From Myxococcales bacterium (GTDB lineage: Bacteria; Myxococcota_A; Polyangia; Palsa-1104), in NCBI GenBank assembly GCA_003170275.1, contig PNAM01000010.1, positions 239,230 to 303,229 of the forward strand: a stretch of 64,000 bases of DNA, read 5' to 3'. Each line of letters begins with the position of its first letter. Position 1 is the first letter of the stretch. The notes below the pieces were generated by a model, which was not told the DNA's origin, did no database searches, and saw nothing but the letters and a program-made list of their open reading frames with translations. The position numbers were made by a program, and so were the translations under genes. This document shows positions 19,046 to 26,199 of the stretch, in pieces.

Positions 19046-20904
19046 TCTTCGTCCTCGTCGCGGTGGGGGCCGCCGGCGTTGTTGAGGAGTTGGTAGGCTT
19101 TGGCGTAGTTGGCGGAGGTGTTGGGGACCATCTTGATCACCGTGCGCCAGTACTGCTTGGCTTGCACGACGTTCGACTTCTGCACCGCCTGGCCCTTCTG
19201 GACCAGGTCGGCGGCTTTGTTCTCGAGCTGCTTCATGAGGCCGCCGTCGCCGGCACCGGAGCGCGCCGCCTCCTTGGCCGCGGCGAACGCGACGTCGAAC
19301 TTTCCCTGCCCGAACGCCTGCAGCCCGAAGCTCTGCTGCAGCTTGCCGACCTTGCCCTTGAAGAACGCCGCGTGCATCCCGTGTCCGAGCTTGGCGTCGA
19401 GCGCGAGCGCCTCCTCGTAATCCTTGATCGCCAGGTCGGGCTTGGTCCCCTCTTCGCCCGAGGCGCGGTCGACCACCTGCTTGAGCTGGCGGATCTGGTT
19501 GGCGGTCTCGATGGTCTTCTGGAACTGCTTCTGCGGCTGGCTCACCGATTCCTGGCGCATCGCCTTCTCGGCCGCCGCAAAGTCCTTCGCCTTGTAGAGC
19601 GCCATCGCGCTGCCGCCCACCGCGCCGCCACCCGCCGGCACCGGCGTGGCATCTTTCTTCACCGGCTGCGGCGGCAGCTTGACGGTCGCCAGCTCGGGAT
19701 CTCGATCGGCGTGCTCGCGACCCTTCTTCGGACGCTCGGGCTTGGGCGGCTTGTCGACGACCGGCGGCTCCTTGTCGACGGGGGCCGGCGCCGGCTCCTT
19801 GCTCGCGACCAGCGGCGCGCCGGACTTCAGCTTGGCGACCATCGCGCGTGCGTCTTCGTTCGACGGATCGAGCTCGATCGCCTGGCCGAGCCGCCCACGC
19901 GCGGTCTCCGGATCTTCCGACGCCATCCGCCGCGCCTCGTCGACCGCCTCGGCCGACGCGCGCGCAGCGTTGTCACGGCGCAGCTGGGCGGCCTGATCGT
20001 GCAACAGGCTCGACGAATCCACCTGGTCGAGCGACTTGATGGCCTCGAGGTAGCGGTGTGCGCCGACCGATCGCTCGGCGTTCTTGAACGCGCCGCGCGC
20101 ATGGATCTCGGTGTCGCACAGCCGCGCGTAGCGCTTGGCGTCGGGCGAATCGGGCACCTGCGTGATGGTCTCGGCGAAGCTGATCTTGGCGCCTTCGTAG
20201 TCGCCCGCCGAGAACAAGCGCAGGCCCTGCTTGTAGAGCTCCTCCGCTTCGCTCGCCACCACCGGCGGCCTGGCCAGCACGGTGCGGCTCAAGATGATGA
20301 TCAGGCCGATGATCGACAACAGGCCCATGCCGCCGAACACCAGCGCGCGCTTGAGCGGCGTATCGATCGGGTTGACCAGCGGTCCGGAGCGCTGCCCGGT
20401 GTTGAACGGCGTGGCGGTGCGCATCGACAGCGATGGGGACGGCGAGCTGATCGCGTCCGACGGCGTCTCCGACGGCATCGGCTCATAAGAAGGAGCGCCC
20501 GACGGAAGCTGCGCCGACGGCGCCGGCGGCATGGCGCGCACCGGCTGCGGCGGCACGTAGGCGGGCGACGGCGCGAAGCCGGGCGGCGCAGCCTCGGCGG
20601 CGCGCGACGACGCGTGCTCGAAGCGCATCACCGTCTGGCCGATCTCGATGTGATCGCCGTCGACCAGCACGTGGCTGTCCATGCGCTGGCCGTTGACCAG
20701 CGTGCCGTTGCCCGAGCCCAGGTCCTTGATCCGGAAGCGCTGGCCCTCCATGTGGATCGTCACATGGCGCCGCGAGACCGCGATATCGGACAGCACGATG
20801 TCCTGATCCGCGCCGCGACCGATGCGCGTCTCCTGCAGCTTGAGGTCGAACCGCTTGCCGCGGTCGTTCCCCCCGATCACATTCAGCGCGCCAGGTAGAG
20901 CCAT
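19042..20904 (-). CDS. FHA-domain membrane protein with TPR-like C-terminus
   Basis: A 620-residue protein. An N-terminal forkhead-associated domain (about 10-95) shows TRIGRGADQDIVLSD, SRRH and LGSGNGTLVNG, the phosphothreonine-binding layout. A Pro/Ser-rich linker follows, then one membrane helix (about 186-208, GLLSIIGLIIILS). The C-terminal region has helix repeats resembling TPRs (for example AEELYKQGLRLFSAGDYEGA) and a Lys/Pro-rich segment. It may bind proteins phosphorylated by Ser/Thr kinases such as the one at 36190. The ATG at 20904 begins MALPGALNVIGG; the longer open frame upstream crosses the divergent gene. Confidence 0.85.
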   Translation of the reverse strand: MALPGALNVIGGNDRGKRFDLKLQETRIGRGADQDIVLSDIAVSRRHVTIHMEGQRFRIKDLGSGNGTLVNGQRMDSHVLVDGDHIEIGQTVMRFEHASSRAAEAAPPGFAPSPAYVPPQPVRAMPPAPSAQLPSGAPSYEPMPSETPSDAISSPSPSLSMRTATPFNTGQRSGPLVNPIDTPLKRALVFGGMGLLSIIGLIIILSRTVLARPPVVASEAEELYKQGLRLFSAGDYEGAKISFAETITQVPDSPDAKRYARLCDTEIHARGAFKNAERSVGAHRYLEAIKSLDQVDSSSLLHDQAAQLRRDNAARASAEAVDEARRMASEDPETARGRLGQAIELDPSNEDARAMVAKLKSGAPLVASKEPAPAPVDKEPPVVDKPPKPERPKKGREHADRDPELATVKLPPQPVKKDATPVPAGGGAVGGSAMALYKAKDFAAAEKAMRQESVSQPQKQFQKTIETANQIRQLKQVVDRASGEEGTKPDLAIKDYEEALALDAKLGHGMHAAFFKGKVGKLQQSFGLQAFGQGKFDVAFAAAKEAARSGAGDGGLMKQLENKAADLVQKGQAVQKSNVVQAKQYWRTVIKMVPNTSANYAKAYQLLNNAGGPHRDEDED

Positions 20905-20974
20905 CGCAACGCAGCAGTGTAGCACCGACGGGAAACGCTCGCCACCCGCCGAGGCTGTGGTATAAGCGCCCGCG

Positions 20975-21766
20975 ATGGGCAGCCCCGGAAAACCGGCTCG
21001 TTTCGTGCGGATGACCGTCGAGGGCGCGGTCCGCTTTGGCCGCATCGACGGGGATCGCGTGGCGTTGTATGCGGGCGATCCGATCGCCGGCGCGGCCGCC
21101 GACGGCAAGAGCGTGCCGTTCGACGCGCGGCTGCTCGGCGTCCCCTGCGTGCCGTCGAAAATTCTAGGAGTTGGAACAAATTACCGCGCCCACGCGCTGG
21201 AGATGAAGAAGCCGCTCCCCGACGAGCCGCTGCTGTTCTTCAAGCCGCCCACCGCGCTCTTGCCGGCGCTGGCGCCGATCGTGCGGCCGCGCGGCTACCA
21301 GCGCACCGACTACGAGGGCGAGCTCGGCGTGGTGATCGGCCGGCGCGCGCGCCGCGTGCGGGAGTCCGAGGCGCTCGACTACGTGTTCGGCTACACCATC
21401 GTCAACGACGTGACCGTGCGCGATCTGCAGAAGAAGGACGGCCAGTTCACCCGCGCCAAGGGCTTCGACACCTTCTGCCCGGTCGGCCCGTGGATCGTCA
21501 GCGGCGGCGGCCTCGACGCGGGCGATCTGCGCCTGGTCACGCGCCTCAACGGAGTGGTCAAGCAGGACTCGCGAACGAGCGATCTGATCTTCTCGATCGC
21601 CAAGGTGATCGAGGTCGCCTCGCGCGTGATGACGCTCGAGCCGGGCGATCTGATCTCGACCGGCACCCCGTCGGGCGTCGGCCCGATCGCGCCCGGCGAC
21701 ACCGTCGAGATCGAGATCGAGCAGATCGGCACGCTGAAGAACCCGGTCGTGGAGGAAGCGGAATGA
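20975..21766 (+). CDS. Fumarylacetoacetate hydrolase (FAH) family enzyme
   Basis: A 263-residue metal-dependent enzyme of the FAH fold, which covers isomerases, hydrolases and decarboxylases acting on keto-acids. The metal-binding acids are visible in TDYEGELGVVIG, with ILGVGTNYRAHALEM, FGYTIVNDVTVRDLQ, KGFDTFCPVGPW and STGTPSGVGP all typical. The substrate cannot be told from sequence. Its TGA overlaps the ATG of the aminotransferase gene, the first of several coupled starts in this operon. The segment coding KILGVGTNY (21158-21184) uses A+T-rich codons rare in the surrounding gene. A TATAAG hexamer at 20961 may be a -10 element. Confidence 0.85.
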   Translation: MGSPGKPARFVRMTVEGAVRFGRIDGDRVALYAGDPIAGAAADGKSVPFDARLLGVPCVPSKILGVGTNYRAHALEMKKPLPDEPLLFFKPPTALLPALAPIVRPRGYQRTDYEGELGVVIGRRARRVRESEALDYVFGYTIVNDVTVRDLQKKDGQFTRAKGFDTFCPVGPWIVSGGGLDAGDLRLVTRLNGVVKQDSRTSDLIFSIAKVIEVASRVMTLEPGDLISTGTPSGVGPIAPGDTVEIEIEQIGTLKNPVVEEAE

Positions 21767-22929
21767 AGTTCGAGCTGGCTGCGCGCATCAAGGAGCTCCC
21801 GCCGTATCTGTTCGCGGACATCGACAAGAAGAAGGTGGAGCTGCGCAAGCAGGGCAAGGATCTGATCGATCTCGGCATCGGCGATCCCGATCTGCCGACG
21901 CCGCCGCACATCGTCGCGGCCATGCAGGCCGCCGCGGCCGAGGCCAAGTATCATCGCTATCCCTCGTACGAGGGCATGCAGGCGTTTCGCGAGGCGGCGG
22001 TCAAGTGGTACGCGGATCGCTTCGGCGTGCGCGGGCTCGACGCCAACAAGGAGTGCTGCGCGCTGATCGGATCGAAGGAAGGGATCGCGCACTTCCCGGT
22101 CGCGTTCGTCAACCCGGGCGATCTGGTGCTGGTGCCCGACCCCGGCTATCCGGTGTACGCGACCTGGACGCGCTTCGTCGGCGGCGAGGTGCACACCATG
22201 CCGCTCAGGCGCGGCAACGGCTTTCTGCCCGATCTGAAGGCGATCCCCGACGAGGTCGCCAGGCGCGCCAAGCTGATGTGGATCAACTATCCCAACAATC
22301 CCACCGCGGCGCTCGCCACGCGCGGCTTCTACGAATCGGTGGTCGAGTTCGCCACCCGGCACAACATCATCGTCGCCAGCGACGTGGCCTACTCGGAGGT
22401 GTTCTTCGAAGGCGAGCCGCCGGCGTCGTTCCTCGAGGTGCCGGGCGCCAAGGAAGTGGGCATCGAGTTCCAGTCGCTGTCGAAGACCTACAACATGACC
22501 GGCTGGCGCATCGGCTTCGCGGTCGGCAACGAGCAGCTGGTCAGCGGGCTCGGCAAGGTCAAGACCAACACCGACTCGGGCGCGTTCGAGGCGGTGCAGG
22601 CGGCGGCGGTGGCGGCGCTCGGCTCGTCGCAGGCGTGCGTCGAAGAGATGCGCGCGATCTACAAGGAGCGCCGCGAGGTGCTGTGCGGCGGGCTCGAGGC
22701 GGCGGGCTTCGAGGTGCTGCGCCCGAAGGCGACCTTCTACGTGCTGGTCACCTGCCCCAAGGGCTACACCTCGGCGGAGTTCGTCGGCAAGCTGCTCGAC
22801 GCGGGCGTGGTCTCGACGCCGGCCACCGGCTTCGGCGCGTGCGGCGAGGGCTACGTCCGGCTGACGTTGTGCGCCGACAAGTCGCGCATGAAGGAAGCGG
22901 CGGAGCGGATCAAGCGGGTGAAGATCTGA
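21763..22929 (+). CDS. dapL: LL-diaminopimelate aminotransferase-like PLP enzyme
   Basis: A 388-residue class I/II aminotransferase. Motifs fit DapL: LIDLGIGDPDLPTPPHIV, YHRYPSYEGMQAFREA, LIGSKEGIAHFPVAFVNPGD, VPDPGYPVY, INYPNNPTAA, and the PLP lysine in SLSKTYNMTGWRIGF. DapL makes LL-2,6-diaminopimelate from tetrahydrodipicolinate in one step, for lysine and peptidoglycan. The ATG at 21763 overlaps the FAH stop as ATGA. No other lysine genes are nearby, so the assignment rests on sequence pattern; related aminotransferases of unknown substrate are possible. Confidence 0.78.
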   Translation: MKFELAARIKELPPYLFADIDKKKVELRKQGKDLIDLGIGDPDLPTPPHIVAAMQAAAAEAKYHRYPSYEGMQAFREAAVKWYADRFGVRGLDANKECCALIGSKEGIAHFPVAFVNPGDLVLVPDPGYPVYATWTRFVGGEVHTMPLRRGNGFLPDLKAIPDEVARRAKLMWINYPNNPTAALATRGFYESVVEFATRHNIIVASDVAYSEVFFEGEPPASFLEVPGAKEVGIEFQSLSKTYNMTGWRIGFAVGNEQLVSGLGKVKTNTDSGAFEAVQAAAVAALGSSQACVEEMRAIYKERREVLCGGLEAAGFEVLRPKATFYVLVTCPKGYTSAEFVGKLLDAGVVSTPATGFGACGEGYVRLTLCADKSRMKEAAERIKRVKI

Positions 22930-23381
22930 GCCGCTTCGCCGTCGTGTGCGTGCTGGCGTTAGGGTGCGCGGCCTGCCAGAAGGCCGAGCACGGCGCCACC
23001 GGTGCGATCGCGCTGCTCGACGCCGACGCGATCGGCAAGCTGCCCGCGGCCCTCGCGGTGCTGAAGAGCGATCGCCTCGCCGCGCGCGCGCTGGACCACC
23101 TCCAGCTGACGACCGATGCGGCCTGGGGCGGCTCGGAGGCAGCGGCGATCCAGAAGTTGCACTCGATGATGCGGGTCGGGCAGCGCGGCGCGCTCGCCCA
23201 GCTCGAGGTCACGGTCGTGGAGCCCGATCAGAAGCGCGCGGTGTTGCTGTGCAACGTGCTGCTGGCGGTGTATCTCGAATCGCGCCTGAAACAGCAGATG
23301 CTGACGGTGCACCGGCAACCGGCCGACGACCAACCGCTGCTCAACGACGCGCGCGTGATCGAGGTGTGTAGGTACAAATGA
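22926..23381 (+). CDS. Small lipoprotein with a Wzz-like periplasmic domain
   Basis: About 151 residues. No ATG is available. The best N-terminus begins at CTG 22926 (overlapping the dapL stop) or GTG 22944, giving a short hydrophobic leader and a lipobox, LALG followed by Cys. The body resembles the periplasmic part of Wzz/polysaccharide co-polymerases: an [20 protein letters not shown] segment (selection of repeat ends in Wzz), then [20 protein letters not shown] (compare the D-P-x-x-A motif) and a helix. It lacks the second membrane helix and kinase. Its TGA overlaps the rfbA ATG. A glycan-chain-length role is suggested by that resemblance and by rfbA/rfbC, but is inference. Confidence 0.55.
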   Translation: MSRFAVVCVLALGCAACQKAEHGATGAIALLDADAIGKLPAALAVLKSDRLAARALDHLQLTTDAAWGGSEAAAIQKLHSMMRVGQRGALAQLEVTVVEPDQKRAVLLCNVLLAVYLESRLKQQMLTVHRQPADDQPLLNDARVIEVCRYK

Positions 23382-24259
23382 GCATGAATCGAAAAGGCAT
23401 CGTGCTGGCCGGCGGGTCGGGGACACGCCTCTATCCGCTGACGCGCGTGGTCTCCAAGCAGCTGCTGCCGGTCTACGACAAGCCGATGATCTACTACCCG
23501 CTCTCGACCCTGATGCTGGCCGGCATCCGCGAAGTGCTGATCATCTCGACGCCCGTCGATCTGCCGCGCTTCGAGGAGCTGCTCGGCGACGGGCGCGCGT
23601 GGGGCATGAGCTTTCAGTACGCCGAGCAGCCGCGCCCCGACGGCCTGGCGCAGGCGTTCGTCATCGGGCGAGAGTTCGTCGGCAAGGATCCGAGCGCGCT
23701 GGTGCTGGGCGACAACATCTTTTACGGGCACGGCTTGAGCGAGCAGGTGCAGCGCGCGGCCGTGCAGCCGAGCGGCGCCACGGTGTTCGGCTACTACGTG
23801 CGCGATCCCGAGCGCTACGGCGTGGTCGAGCTCGACGCGCAGAATCGCGCGCTCAGCATCGAGGAGAAGCCGACCGCGCCCAAGTCGAGCTACGCGGTCA
23901 CCGGCTTGTACTTCTACGACAACGAGGTGCTGCAGATCGCGCGCGATCTCAAACCGTCGACGCGCGGCGAGCTGGAGATCACCGACGTCAACGCCGAGTA
24001 CCTGCGGCGCGGCCGGCTGAGCGTCGAGCTGCTCGGGCGCGGCTACGCGTGGCTCGACACCGGCACGCACCAGTCGCTGCAGCAGGCGTCGACCTTCATC
24101 GAGATCATCGAGCAGCGGCAGGGCCTGAAGGTGGCGTGCCCGGAGGAGATCGCGTTTCGCATGGGCTACATCGACCAGCGGCAGCTCGCCGCGCTCGCCG
24201 AGCCGATGCGCAAGAACGAATACGGGCGCTACCTGCTCGCGCTGGCGGACAACAAATGA
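23378..24259 (+). CDS. rfbA: Glucose-1-phosphate thymidylyltransferase
   Basis: RmlA/RfbA, 293 residues, which joins glucose-1-phosphate and dTTP to give dTDP-glucose, the first step to dTDP-rhamnose and other deoxysugars. The nucleotide signature [16 protein letters not shown] is at residues 7-22, followed by [30 protein letters not shown] and [11 protein letters not shown]. The ATG overlaps the upstream stop (ATGA). rfbC follows with another four-base overlap. rfbB and rfbD are not in this window. Confidence 0.96.
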   Translation: MSMNRKGIVLAGGSGTRLYPLTRVVSKQLLPVYDKPMIYYPLSTLMLAGIREVLIISTPVDLPRFEELLGDGRAWGMSFQYAEQPRPDGLAQAFVIGREFVGKDPSALVLGDNIFYGHGLSEQVQRAAVQPSGATVFGYYVRDPERYGVVELDAQNRALSIEEKPTAPKSSYAVTGLYFYDNEVLQIARDLKPSTRGELEITDVNAEYLRRGRLSVELLGRGYAWLDTGTHQSLQQASTFIEIIEQRQGLKVACPEEIAFRMGYIDQRQLAALAEPMRKNEYGRYLLALADNK

Positions 24260-24813
24260 ACGTCGAGCCGACCAGCCTGCCCGAGGTGCTGCTCGTGCAG
24301 ACGCGCGCGTTCAGCGATCACCGGGGGTGGTTCTCGGAGATCCACCACGACGAGCGCTACCAGGCGATCGGGATCTCCGCGCGCTTCGTGCAGGACAATT
24401 TCTCGCACTCGGTGCGCGGCACGCTGCGCGGGCTGCACTTTCAGGAGCCGCACGCGCAGGGCAAGTTGGTGCAGGTGCTCTCCGGCGCGGTCTACGACGT
24501 GGTGGTCGACGTGCGCCGCGGCTCGCCGCGCTTCGGCCGTTGGTTCGCCACCGAGCTGAGCGGCGACAACCACCAGCAGCTGTGGCTGCCGCCCGGCTTC
24601 GCGCATGGCTTCTGCGTGCTCTCGGAGACCGCCGACTTTTTGTACAAGTGCACCGAGCGCTACGATCCCAAGGCCGAGCGCAGCATCCTGTGGAACGATC
24701 CCGACCTGGGCATCGCCTGGCCGACCGCCGCGCCGCTGCTCTCGCCGAAGGACGCCGACGCGCCGCGGCTGCGCGACGCACCGGTGCTGCCCGATTTCAG
24801 TCCGTCCCCGTAA
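24256..24813 (+). CDS. rfbC: dTDP-4-dehydrorhamnose 3,5-epimerase
   Basis: RmlC cupin epimerase of 185 residues acting after RfbA and RfbB in dTDP-L-rhamnose synthesis. Conserved features are [31 protein letters not shown] (catalytic His region), [34 protein letters not shown] and YKCTERYDP. The start overlaps the rfbA stop as ATGA. The last 17 bases overlap the convergent ZIP gene. With rfbA it ends a five-gene coupled operon. Confidence 0.95.
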   Translation: MNVEPTSLPEVLLVQTRAFSDHRGWFSEIHHDERYQAIGISARFVQDNFSHSVRGTLRGLHFQEPHAQGKLVQVLSGAVYDVVVDVRRGSPRFGRWFATELSGDNHQQLWLPPGFAHGFCVLSETADFLYKCTERYDPKAERSILWNDPDLGIAWPTAAPLLSPKDADAPRLRDAPVLPDFSPSP

Positions 24814-25627
24814 GCGCCTGCAACACGATGATGAAGACGAAGCCGACCACCAGGCCGAAGGTGGCGCTGCGCTCGTTGGCGTGGCTGTGTGACTCGGGGA
24901 TGATCTCGTTGCAGGTCAGGTACAAGAGCGCGCCGGCCGCGAGCGCCAGCGCCACCGGCAGCGCGCCGGCGATGCCCGCGGACAGATAGAAGCCGGCCAT
25001 CGCCGCCAGCCCGGTCGCCGCCACCAGCGCGACCAGCCGTCCGCGCGCAAGCCCTCCTCGTCGAAGTGGCGCGGCCATCACCGCACCCTCGACGGCGTTC
25101 TGCACTCCGACGGCGATCGCCAGCATGATCCCGAGCGGTCGCAGGCTCCCCGACGCGAAGCCCGCGCCGATCGCGAAGCCCTCCGGAAGCCGGTGGAGCG
25201 ACATCGCGCCCAGCACCAGGATCCCCTGGTGACGCGCCTTCTCGTCGACCGTCTGGTGGTGACACTCCTGGTGGTCGTTGTGGGCGTGCGACCCGCCTTC
25301 CTGGTGGCCGTGATGACCGCCCGCGTGCAGGTGCGGGATCAGCCGGTCCATCAGGAACAACAGGCCCACCCCGGCGAGCAAGCCGCCGAGCACCAGCGCG
25401 AGGCGCGCCACGTCGAGCCCGCCCGCACCGGAGCCAGATGAAGAACGCACACCGTGCAGCGCGGCGGGCAACAGCCCGAGCGTGGCGGCGGCGAGCATCA
25501 GCCCGGCGCCGAAGCCGAGCAGCGTGTCGTAGACCCGCCGCGAGACGTCGCGCGCGAACAGGAACGGGAGCGCGCCCACCGCCGTCGCGGATCCGGTGAG
25601 CAGCGTCGCGAGGAGAACGCGCAGCAT
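24797..25627 (-). CDS. ZIP-family metal transporter
   Basis: A 276-residue protein with about eight membrane segments, likely importing or exporting a divalent metal such as zinc. Family motifs are the metal-site helices LHRLPEGFAIGAG (TM4) and VQNAVEGAVMAAP (TM5). The TM3-TM4 loop is His-rich, with HLHAGGHHGHQEGG and further His to CHH, a usual metal-sensing or metal-delivery loop in ZIPs. It is convergent with rfbC (17-base overlap) and divergent from folK, sharing a 64-base spacer. Confidence 0.9.
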   Translation of the reverse strand: MLRVLLATLLTGSATAVGALPFLFARDVSRRVYDTLLGFGAGLMLAAATLGLLPAALHGVRSSSGSGAGGLDVARLALVLGGLLAGVGLLFLMDRLIPHLHAGGHHGHQEGGSHAHNDHQECHHQTVDEKARHQGILVLGAMSLHRLPEGFAIGAGFASGSLRPLGIMLAIAVGVQNAVEGAVMAAPLRRGGLARGRLVALVAATGLAAMAGFYLSAGIAGALPVALALAAGALLYLTCNEIIPESHSHANERSATFGLVVGFVFIIVLQALTGTD

Positions 25628-25649
25628 GGAACCGCGCGCATCCTACACA

Positions 25650-25690
25650 GTTTCACTCGCGCGCGCTGGCGGCGAATGCTAACGTGAAAC
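25650..25690. promoter_or_regulatory. Seven-base inverted repeat between the ZIP gene and folK
   Basis: GTTTCAC at 25650-25656 and GTGAAAC at 25684-25690 form inverted arms 27 bases apart in the divergent spacer. The right arm touches the folK GTG. It could be a regulator-binding site for one or both genes, or chance. No promoter hexamers are clear. Confidence 0.25.
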
Positions 25691-25691
25691 C

Positions 25692-26198
25692 GTGAGGTAT
25701 TGGATCGGCCTCGGTTCGAACCTCGGAGATCGGTTGGCCACGCTCCGCAGCGCAGCCGCGGGGTTGAGCGTGCACGGAGCCGTGATGGGCCGATCGCGCG
25801 TGTTCGCCGCCTCCGCCGTCGGAGGCCCGCCGCAGCCCTCGTTCCTCAACGCGGCGATCTCGATCGAGAGCGACCTCGATGCGATCACGCTGCTCAAGGC
25901 GTGCCAGCAGGTCGAGATCGACTTCGGGCGCATCCGCGAGAACGAGACCGTGCGCTGGGGACCGCGCACCCTCGACGTCGACATCCTCCTGCTCGGTGTC
26001 CGCGGCGAGCTCCTCCTGCGCACGCCCGAGCTCGAGATCCCGCACCCGCGCCTGCACGAACGCGCCTTCGCGCTCGCGCCGCTGCTCGACATCGACCCGG
26101 ACCTGATCCATCCCTCGGCTGGACGGCCGCTCAAGGCGCTGCTCGCGGCGACGCTCAACAAGGGCCACGCGGTCGCCTCCACCGGCGACGCGCTGTAG
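25692..26198 (+). CDS. folK: 2-amino-4-hydroxy-6-hydroxymethyldihydropteridine diphosphokinase (HPPK)
   Basis: Folate-pathway kinase that transfers pyrophosphate from ATP to 6-hydroxymethyl-dihydropterin. At 168 residues it has the usual size. The signature WIGLGSNLGDR is at residues 4-14, and the core GRIRENETVRWGPRTLDVDI includes the two metal-binding aspartates (DVD). HPRLHERAFALAPL is also typical. Start GTG at 25692 gives MRYWIGLGSN. No other folate gene is adjacent. The next gene starts one base after the stop, so it may share the transcript. Confidence 0.94.
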   Translation: MRYWIGLGSNLGDRLATLRSAAAGLSVHGAVMGRSRVFAASAVGGPPQPSFLNAAISIESDLDAITLLKACQQVEIDFGRIRENETVRWGPRTLDVDILLLGVRGELLLRTPELEIPHPRLHERAFALAPLLDIDPDLIHPSAGRPLKALLAATLNKGHAVASTGDAL

Positions 26199-26199
26199 C

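Noticed and set aside
22926-23381. Decayed fragment of a Wzz/BY-kinase gene
   Set aside because: The frame is intact, has a lipobox and is coupled at both ends, so it looks like a real small gene.
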